This document shows positions 44,495 through 50,805 of a DNA stretch of 50,805 nt, in pieces. Below the pieces are notes generated by a model. The model had not been told where the DNA came from. It saw only the letters and a program-made list of their open reading frames with translations, and ran no database searches. A program made the translations under genes and the position numbers. The first letter of the stretch is position 1. Each line of letters starts with the position of its first letter. This DNA is from Rhodothermales bacterium (GTDB lineage Bacteria > Bacteroidota > Rhodothermia > Rhodothermales > Bin80): the NCBI GenBank assembly GCA_022821385.1, contig JAJEDR010000052.1, positions 1 to 50,805 of the forward strand, written 5' to 3'.

Positions 44495-45259
44495 ATGTCT
44501 ATAGCCAAACGTATTATTCCCTGCCTGGATGTAGATCGTGGGCGTGTCGTTAAGGGCATCCAATTCGTCAATCTAGTTGATGCTGGTGATCCACTAGAAC
44601 AGGCACACGTCTACAATGCGGAGGGCGCAGACGAACTGGTCTTTCTGGATATCACGGCAACGCACGAAGGGCGTGGGATCATGCACGATGTCGTGCGTCA
44701 AACCGCCGAGCAAATTTTCATCCCCCTCACGGTTGGAGGTGGTATTCGAACGTTAGAGGACATGCGGCAGATGCTTCATGCCGGCGCCGACAAGGTTGCC
44801 ATGAATTCTGCTGCAATCAAAAACCCCGGGCTTATCTCGGAGTGCGCGGGAGCATTTGGTGCTCAGTGTGTGGTCATCGCCATAGATATGAAAAGACGCT
44901 CCGACGGTGGCTGGGAAATCTATACGCACGGGGGACGCCGTCCCACGGGAATAGACGGACTTGAGTGGGCGAAAGAAGCAGAAGAACGCGGAGCAGGTGA
45001 ATTGTTAGTCACATCGATGGATCGGGATGGCACACAGATTGGATATGATCTGGAACTCCTGCAGGCGCTGGACGAGCTTGTTCAGCTTCCGGTTATAGCT
45101 TCCGGCGGAGCTGGTACGCTTGAGCATTTACGGGACGCATTGCTCGTCGGACGTGCCCATGCCGTTCTAGCCGCATCAATGTTCCACTTCAAACAAGTCA
45201 CCATCAACGAGGCAAAACAATTTCTGCACAGCGCGGGAATAACCGTAAGGATGACGTAG
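44495..45259 (+). CDS. hisF: Imidazole glycerol phosphate synthase, cyclase subunit
   Basis: HisF joins ammonia from HisH to PRFAR to give imidazole glycerol phosphate and AICAR. The 254-residue barrel has the start [15 protein letters not shown] with catalytic Asp, T-V-G-G-G-I-R, then [10 protein letters not shown] with the second Asp, and the A-S-G-G-A-G phosphate site. It lies 236 bp after hisA; no hisIE follows, because the next gene is a cytochrome lipoprotein. Confidence 0.96.
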   Translation: MSIAKRIIPCLDVDRGRVVKGIQFVNLVDAGDPLEQAHVYNAEGADELVFLDITATHEGRGIMHDVVRQTAEQIFIPLTVGGGIRTLEDMRQMLHAGADKVAMNSAAIKNPGLISECAGAFGAQCVVIAIDMKRRSDGGWEIYTHGGRRPTGIDGLEWAKEAEERGAGELLVTSMDRDGTQIGYDLELLQALDELVQLPVIASGGAGTLEHLRDALLVGRAHAVLAASMFHFKQVTINEAKQFLHSAGITVRMT

Positions 45260-45313
45260 GCACTTGCGAACAAGGCCGTAACGTACTATCCTTAGCTATC
45301 TACCCATTTTGCT

Positions 45314-47950
45314 ATGCTCCGCCAATATCAAATCTATGCGGTTCTACTCGTGCTGGCAGCGTGCCAGATGCCCGGATCTGAGGAACCCAACATCCTGAGT
45401 ATTTCCGACCTCCCAGCATACGAGCGATCACTTGACCATGCAGGTATAATTGAGAACTGGTCAGAGGAATTCTATCACCGTGGACTTCGTGTCTATCGCA
45501 CCGCCTGCTTCAGTTGTCACGGAACGCCTGACGTTCCTGGCACGCTGCCGAACTCCCGACAGTTCTGGAAAGAACCTTTCAAGTACGGAGAAGACCCGCT
45601 CTCCCTATACAACACGCTTACGCGCGGGCGTGGACTCATGCCGCCTCAGGTACAGCTCACACCACGGGAAAAATACGCAGTGATCCTGTTCATTCGCGAA
45701 GAGTTTTTGCGCGAACAGAACCCGGAGGCCTATTTCGAGGTCACAGATGCTTATCTCAGCAGTCTGCCCGAAGGCGATACACTTGGCCCCCCACCCACCC
45801 GAAAGACACCTTGGAAAGAAATGGATTACGGACCATTTCTGATGAGAACCTACGAAATAGCACACGCGTCGGACGGACCAAAAGGGATCAACCAGCGGGG
45901 CAGGCCCATCCCGAACGAAGACTTTCGTGACCGCAATTTTGCTTATAAGGGTATTGCGATCAGGCTTGATCCGGGCGAGGGAGGCGTCGCCGCAGGCAAA
46001 GCATTTGCACTGTTTGATCACGATCTCATGCGCCTAGCAGCTTTCTGGACCGGTGACGGATTTATTGACTGGGAAGATATCCTGCTTGATGATCAGCATA
46101 ATATTTTTCCCCGGATCGTGGGCAATCTGGTCGTCGAAACGCCTATGACCCCGGGTTGGGTCAATCCTGCTACAGGCTCCACATTGGACCCACGGTTTCG
46201 TGCAGTAGACGGCCGTCAGTTTGGCCCGCTTCCCCGGGAGTGGACACATTATAAAGGCCTGTATGTGCACAATAACCGGATCATCATTCACTATACCGTC
46301 GGACAGGCACGGGTGCTTGAAACCTATGCGCTTGGAGAGGACACGCTGTTAGTCAGAACGCTGAACATTACGGGAGTGACGCGTCCGCTGACCCTTCGTG
46401 CCGCGCCCGACAGCGTGGCGCTGACTGCCACCCCGTCGTCTGCTGTGACACTCACTCAAGCAGACGGTATGCATCAGGTAACGATAACAGCCGACACAAA
46501 TTTTGATTTGGTATACGGATCCGACGACGCGGCATCTGGACCACCTGAAAATCTTGAACCGTATACACAGGGCGGGCCAACCCAGGAACTCCCCGTACTT
46601 GAGTCCCCAATCGTGGCCGGCACACAGGAAGGCTATGCTGCCGATGTACTGACCTTACCTCTCAGCAACCCCTGGAAGAGCCGCGTACGCCCAACCGCAA
46701 TTGACTTTTTGGCTGATGGTGATGAGGCAGCTGTCACAACCATCGACGGTGAGGTGTGGCACCTTTCTGGTGTTACCCAGGAAAGCGGAGCCGTCGAATG
46801 GCGCCGCGTGGCTACCGGCCTCTTTCAACCCCTCGGGATCCGCGCTATTGGCGAAGATTTGTATGTCGGCAGCCGCAATCAGATTGCACGCCTGCACGAC
46901 CTTAATGGCGATGGGCAGATGGATTACTACGAGAGCTTCAACAATGACCATCAGGTCACAGAACATTTTCATGAGTTTGCAATGGGCTTGCAGACGGATG
47001 CAGAAGGAAATTTTTATTATGCAAAGAGTGCTCGCCACGCACGCCCTGCACTCATCCCCCAACATGGTACCTTGATCCGTGTGAGTGCTGACGGACAAGA
47101 AAGCACGATCCTCGCCAACGGATTTCGGGCTGCCAACGGGGTTACACTTAATCCCGACGGCACTTTTATCGTAACCGACCAAGAGGGCCATTGGAATCCG
47201 ATGAATCGGATCAATATGGTAGAACCGGGAGGATTCTATGGCAATATGTACGGCTATGGCGCCCCCCCAGACTCCTCAGATGAGGCTATGGTAGATCCAT
47301 TGGTCTGGATTGACCAGAAATATGATCGGTCGCCCGCTGAATTGCTCTGGGCTGAAAGCGACCGTTGGGGGCCATTGTCCGGCAGATTACTCAACTTTTC
47401 ATACGGATATGGCCTGATATTTCTTGTAATGCCCCACTCCGTGGAAGAAACACACCAGGCGGGCATCGTGGAACTACCCCTGCCCGCATTCCCAACCGGG
47501 ATCATGCGAGGCCGAATGAATCCCCTGGATGGGCAGCTGTACGTCGTAGGGATGTCTGCGTGGGCAACTAGTCAAATGATGCAGACGGGAGGCCTTTATC
47601 GGATTCGGTATACCGGTGAAACTGTACGCATGCCTGTTTCCATGCGCATGCTTGAAGGAGCAATTGAGTTGACCTTTGCCACTTCACTGCAGGAAAGGGC
47701 CGCAACCCGCTTCGACAGTTATGAAGTGAATACCTGGGAGCTCCAGCGCTCACGACGTTATGGATCTGAGCGTCACGATATGCAGCGGCTCAGGATTTCC
47801 GATGTGTCTCTGCGTGATTCGACTGTGCAAATTGGTCTCCCCGGTTTAGGGCCAACCTGGATAATTGAGATCAAGTACAGTCTCGTAGATGCGGAGGGAA
47901 CAGCGTTTGATGGAGTTGTCCAAGGCACTGTTTACGCCCTCGAGAAATAG
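45314..47950 (+). CDS. Lipoprotein with c-type cytochrome motif and propeller domains (DUF6797-like)
   Basis: This 878-residue protein has a short lipoprotein signal ending L-A-A-C (Cys17). A cytochrome c domain follows, with C65-F-S-C-H69 as heme site and L-M-P-P as a likely Met ligand. Next is a middle domain rich in W and P (about 140-430) that I associate with DUF6797-type PVC/Bacteroidota proteins. A beta-propeller of the sugar-dehydrogenase/heme-linked type then spans about 450-780 (I-D-F-L, V-G-S-R-N-Q-I-A-R-L, D-L-N-G-D-G), and a short beta tail ends the protein. It looks like a periplasmic oxidoreductase that passes electrons to its own heme. The substrate is not clear; related proteins are often assigned to sugar or polysaccharide oxidation. 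Confidence 0.78.
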   Translation: MLRQYQIYAVLLVLAACQMPGSEEPNILSISDLPAYERSLDHAGIIENWSEEFYHRGLRVYRTACFSCHGTPDVPGTLPNSRQFWKEPFKYGEDPLSLYNTLTRGRGLMPPQVQLTPREKYAVILFIREEFLREQNPEAYFEVTDAYLSSLPEGDTLGPPPTRKTPWKEMDYGPFLMRTYEIAHASDGPKGINQRGRPIPNEDFRDRNFAYKGIAIRLDPGEGGVAAGKAFALFDHDLMRLAAFWTGDGFIDWEDILLDDQHNIFPRIVGNLVVETPMTPGWVNPATGSTLDPRFRAVDGRQFGPLPREWTHYKGLYVHNNRIIIHYTVGQARVLETYALGEDTLLVRTLNITGVTRPLTLRAAPDSVALTATPSSAVTLTQADGMHQVTITADTNFDLVYGSDDAASGPPENLEPYTQGGPTQELPVLESPIVAGTQEGYAADVLTLPLSNPWKSRVRPTAIDFLADGDEAAVTTIDGEVWHLSGVTQESGAVEWRRVATGLFQPLGIRAIGEDLYVGSRNQIARLHDLNGDGQMDYYESFNNDHQVTEHFHEFAMGLQTDAEGNFYYAKSARHARPALIPQHGTLIRVSADGQESTILANGFRAANGVTLNPDGTFIVTDQEGHWNPMNRINMVEPGGFYGNMYGYGAPPDSSDEAMVDPLVWIDQKYDRSPAELLWAESDRWGPLSGRLLNFSYGYGLIFLVMPHSVEETHQAGIVELPLPAFPTGIMRGRMNPLDGQLYVVGMSAWATSQMMQTGGLYRIRYTGETVRMPVSMRMLEGAIELTFATSLQERAATRFDSYEVNTWELQRSRRYGSERHDMQRLRISDVSLRDSTVQIGLPGLGPTWIIEIKYSLVDAEGTAFDGVVQGTVYALEK

Positions 47951-48485
47951 GCAACAAATTCCGCTGCCTAGTCGCAAATGCAACTATCCTGAATACCTAG
48001 CCATAATTACCGAGTACAGATCGCAGGCCAAAACCCACCATGTTTGGATATAAATACGCCTTTTCCTGATTTAGCTTTCGCCTGACAGATGCGCATATCG
48101 CCCCTTAATGGAACCTGTTATCCGATTCCAGACTTGAGCCTACACCCACCCTTGCACGGGCTCACTCCCGGTCCATCAATCCCGTGCGGGAAGACCAACG
48201 GCCAAGTGAGACGAGCGGGTCCCGGATCCTTGCCCAGTCGTGCCCGACGGTCGAGCCGGTGGGCGAACCGATACTCTGTTACCTTAAAGCATTTGGCGTC
48301 GGCCGTTGGAATTCTCCCGTTTGGACGCTCCGCGTCCTAACGGACCGCTTGACAACTCGTCAACGGCGGCTCCGTAGACTAGACAGCCTCCGTGGCGTCT
48401 GTATGGAGGAATGCCGTGGGGTAGTGAGCAAATGAAGTTATCCAGATTATTAACATGATGTCGGCTGCGGTGAGCGTGGGGGGCT
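47951..48485. other. Intergenic stretch with a base-composition step, no gene seen
   Basis: This 535-bp spacer lies between two convergent genes. The first 150 or so bases are AT-rich like the left side. From about 48120 the sequence becomes GC-rich and stays so into the repeat protein gene. Short frames occur in several registers, but none resembles a known protein. No transposase, integrase or tRNA was recognised. The step fits the edge of a transferred segment. Confidence 0.5.
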
Positions 48486-50804
48486 TCAGCGGGGTACTAT
48501 CACGCGCACGACGCGATCGTCTTCATCGACAAAGGTGATTGGGGTCCGCGGAACATCGTTGCCGAGGTAGATCGCGGGGCCGAGGTCCTCGACGACCTCT
48601 CCAAGCGGTGGATCCGTTGACACAGACACCGTATATGCATCGGCCAAGCTAGCGTCTACCGTATAGCCGAGATCGGCGAGGACTTGGATCGAGATCGCAC
48701 TCAGTGGACTGGAATGGTTTACAAATATGACGGGCGCCATCACTTCATCCGGGAAAACGGAATGGCGCCAATGGCTGTTGTCCCCGCCATTCTCGACGGG
48801 TACCTTTCCGTCTGAATAGCCGCTGCCACCGGCGGAGTTGAAGGCAGAGACTGCTCCGGCGCCGGGGAAATGCGTGTCCGCGTCCATCTCGGGCCCAACA
48901 TCAGAGGAAGGGTTCGTGACGTACCAAAGGGTGCCGATGCCCAGGACATGGGCAATCTCGTGCAGGGCAACATCGTACAACCCGGTCGTTTCCGGCAGTG
49001 CATCGATTTGGTCGCTGTCGAAGACCATGGCGCCATATATCGGAAAGTTTGTTGAACTGCGGATCCAGCAGGGGCCGGCAAAAGCGGCCGTGCCACCCGG
49101 ACCGTCTATCGGACGGCTGTCAACGAGGATCAGCAGATCGTCAATGGTCTTGGTGGGATTGGGGGTGAGCGTTATGCCATCGCAAGTAAGCGGCCTATCG
49201 TAGGTGCGGTCGTCCGCCTCCGTGCCCGCCAGGATCGACTCCCAGTGGCTACTGGCCGCTTCGATAACCATACGTGCGGAGGCCGACACCGTCTCGGTGA
49301 AGTAGAGTTCGATATTGAAACCGGGCACCGTCACCGTCACTTCAAAGCTATGCGACGCCTCTAGGCCACCTGGGTCGGTTGCCGTCACTTTGATCGTGGC
49401 CGAGCCCGCAGCCACCGTGGTCACCGTCACCATGCTCCCGGAAATCGTCACGGTCGCCGCCGCAATGTTGGACGACGAGGCAGCAAAACTCAGATCGTCC
49501 CCGTCGGGATCCGTGAAGTTCGAGGCCACGTCAACCGTGGAGGTCTCACCCGCATTCACCGAGATATCGGAGATCGTGCCGATCGCCGTAGGTGCCCGGT
49601 TCGGCACCGTCACCGTCACGTCGAAACTATGCGACGCGTCCAGGCCACCCGGATCCGTGGCGGTCACCGTGATTGTTAGGCTGCCTTCGGCTACACCGGT
49701 CACGGTGACTGTGGAGCCTGAGACGCTGACTGTCGCCAGGCTCGGATCCGACGATGCGGCCGTATAGGTGAGAACGTCGCTGTCCGGGTCACTAAAATAC
49801 GGCGACACATCATCCACGCTAACCTCGTCGCCCACATGCACCGACCTAGCCGAAATGGTCCCCACCGCCACAGGCGACTGGTTAACTTGAATGGTGACAT
49901 CGAATGACTGCGTGGCGGAGAGGCCACCCGGATCCGTGGCCGTCACCGCAATGGTTGCGCTGCCTTCGGCTACACCGGTCACGGTGACCGTGGAGCCCGA
50001 GACGCTGACTGTCGCCAGGCTCGGATCCGACGATGTGGCCGTATAGGCGAGTGCATCCCTGTCTGGATCGCTAAAATACGGCGACACATCATCCACGCTA
50101 ACCTCGCCGCCCACCTTCACCGACCTGTCCGAAATAGTACCCACCGCCGCAGGCGACTGGTTAACTTTAATGGTGACATCAAATGACTGCGTGGCGGAGA
50201 GACCACGCGGATCCGTGGCCGTCACCGTAATGGTTGCGCTGCCTTCAGCTACACCGGTAACGGTGACCGTGGAGCCTGAGACGCTGACTGTCGCCAGGCT
50301 CGGATCAGACGATGTGGCCGTGTAGGTATGTGCATCCCCGTCTGGATCGCTAAAATACAACGATACATCATCTACGCTAACCTCGTCGCCCACATTCACC
50401 GACCTGTCCGAAATAGTACCCACTGCCGCAGGCGGCTGGTTAACTTGAATGGTGACATCAAATGACTGCGTGGCGGAGAGGCCACCTGGATCCGTGACTG
50501 TCACCGTAATAGTTGCGCTGCCTTCGGCCGCACCGGTCACGGTGAGCGTGGAGCCCGAGACGCTGACTGTCGCAAGATTCGGATCCGACGATGTGGCCGT
50601 ATAAGTGAGTGCATCCCCGTCTGGATCGCTAAAATACGACGATACATCATCCACGCTGACATCGTCGCCCACATACACTGACCTGTCCGAAATGGTGCCC
50701 ACTGGCACAGGCGACTGGTTAACTTTAATGGTGACATCAAATGACTGCGTGGCGGAGAGGCCACCTGGATCCGTGACTGTCACCGTAATAGTTGCGCTGC
50801 CTTC
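48486..50804 (-). CDS. Secreted protein with cadherin/Ig-like repeats and M8-like metalloprotease end (partial at right edge)
   Basis: The frame is open to the right edge, so the N-terminus is missing. From the edge inwards there is one partial and five full Ig/cadherin-like repeats of about 93-94 residues. Each has S-D-P-D-G-D, then T-V-T-G and T-D-P-G-G-L-x-A (calcium-binding style D-P-D-G-D). Then comes a domain of about 290 residues with H-E-I-A-H-V-L-G-I-G, the zinc-binding H-E-x-x-H-x-x-G of leishmanolysin-like and other metzincin-type proteases. The stop is at 48486. It is probably a secreted or surface protease or adhesin. No T9SS-type C-terminal domain or LPXTG was seen. Confidence 0.8.
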   Translation of the reverse strand, partial: EGSATITVTVTDPGGLSATQSFDVTIKVNQSPVPVGTISDRSVYVGDDVSVDDVSSYFSDPDGDALTYTATSSDPNLATVSVSGSTLTVTGAAEGSATITVTVTDPGGLSATQSFDVTIQVNQPPAAVGTISDRSVNVGDEVSVDDVSLYFSDPDGDAHTYTATSSDPSLATVSVSGSTVTVTGVAEGSATITVTATDPRGLSATQSFDVTIKVNQSPAAVGTISDRSVKVGGEVSVDDVSPYFSDPDRDALAYTATSSDPSLATVSVSGSTVTVTGVAEGSATIAVTATDPGGLSATQSFDVTIQVNQSPVAVGTISARSVHVGDEVSVDDVSPYFSDPDSDVLTYTAASSDPSLATVSVSGSTVTVTGVAEGSLTITVTATDPGGLDASHSFDVTVTVPNRAPTAIGTISDISVNAGETSTVDVASNFTDPDGDDLSFAASSSNIAAATVTISGSMVTVTTVAAGSATIKVTATDPGGLEASHSFEVTVTVPGFNIELYFTETVSASARMVIEAASSHWESILAGTEADDRTYDRPLTCDGITLTPNPTKTIDDLLILVDSRPIDGPGGTAAFAGPCWIRSSTNFPIYGAMVFDSDQIDALPETTGLYDVALHEIAHVLGIGTLWYVTNPSSDVGPEMDADTHFPGAGAVSAFNSAGGSGYSDGKVPVENGGDNSHWRHSVFPDEVMAPVIFVNHSSPLSAISIQVLADLGYTVDASLADAYTVSVSTDPPLGEVVEDLGPAIYLGNDVPRTPITFVDEDDRVVRVIVPR
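49323..50804 (-). repeat. Tandem repeats of about 279 bp (Ig/cadherin-like units)
   Basis: One partial and five full units lie head to tail in the coding frame. Full units begin at about 50720, 50441, 50162, 49883 and 49601 on the minus strand. The first four are nearly identical in DNA (for example the protein phrases V-D-D-V-S-x-Y-F-S-D-P-D and A-T-V-S-V-S-G-S-T), while the last is more diverged. This pattern indicates recent duplication or homogenisation. Assembly of such regions is error-prone. Confidence 0.9.
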
Positions 50805-50805
50805 G

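Noticed and set aside
48089..48435. Two overlapping plus-strand frames of 83 residues in the GC-rich spacer
   Set aside because: Arg/Ser/Pro-rich products with no recognisable motif, typical of chance frames in GC-rich DNA; transposase remnants were considered but no motif was found.
49315..49767. Open frame of 150 residues on the plus strand within the repeat gene
   Set aside because: It is a shadow of the repetitive, GC-rich coding sequence on the other strand and has the low-complexity composition expected for that.
1..50805. CRISPR array, insertion sequence or prophage
   Set aside because: No regular short direct repeats with unique spacers, no transposase or integrase, and no phage structural genes were seen; the only tandem repeats are the coding Ig-like units.

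Overview
The window reads as a stretch of chromosome from a bacterium of the Rhodothermaeota/Balneolaeota/Bacteroidota side of the tree. The evidence is a TonB-dependent receptor with an N-terminal carboxypeptidase-regulatory-like domain, DUF4292 and DUF3667 proteins, several lipobox proteins, a sulfatase, a bacterial GH3 protein, and many starts without a Shine-Dalgarno sequence. This placement is inferred from gene content only. Most of the window is housekeeping DNA with short, tightly packed operons on both strands. No insertion sequence, prophage or CRISPR array was seen.

Layout. 1-3.5 kb: the tail of a class A penicillin-binding protein, then ispE and a lipoprotein sulfatase on the minus strand. 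3.7-10.6 kb: a surface polysaccharide operon (SLBB export protein, Wzz-like protein, O-antigen polymerase/ligase-like protein, two glycosyltransferases). 10.7-15.2 kb: a TonB-dependent receptor and a POT-family peptide transporter. 15.4-18.1 kb: aspS, translationally coupled to a short pyrophosphatase-like gene, followed by a tRNA-Lys(UUU) gene interrupted by a 346-nt group I intron and an intact tRNA-Leu(GAG). 18.2-22.0 kb: two lipoproteins of unknown role, an orphan small protein and a membrane protein with GAF-like and degenerate GGDEF-like regions. 22.0-24.4 kb: folP-cdaA-pcm on the minus strand (folate, c-di-AMP, isoaspartate repair). 24.5-29.4 kb: a GH3 protein, a DUF3667 protein, two paralogous inositol-monophosphatase-family enzymes, and between them the decayed C-terminal end of a catalase-peroxidase (katG). 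29.5-31.1 kb: a sulfotransferase-like gene directly followed by a class IV aminotransferase. These match, in order, the two halves of a plant fusion protein. 31.1-36.0 kb (minus): FAD oxidoreductase, membrane 4Fe-4S protein, metallo-beta-lactamase-fold hydrolase, hotdog thioesterase and queE. 36.1-39.2 kb: nadK, a DUF4292 lipoprotein and lpdA. 39.3-41.3 kb: metG (minus). 41.5-45.3 kb: hisB-proC-hisH-hisA-hisF. 45.3-48.0 kb: a large lipoprotein with a c-type cytochrome motif and a propeller region. 48.5 kb to the end: a GC-rich gene for a secreted protein with near-identical cadherin/Ig-like repeats and a metalloprotease end, cut by the window edge.

The most notable items are the self-splicing-type intron in tRNA-Lys, with core helices P1-P9 traceable in the sequence; the split sulfotransferase/aminotransferase pair; the katG remnant; and the FAD oxidoreductase/membrane ferredoxin pair. 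I did not find an obviously new defence or mobile system. All family assignments come from reading motifs and remembered family features, not from searches.
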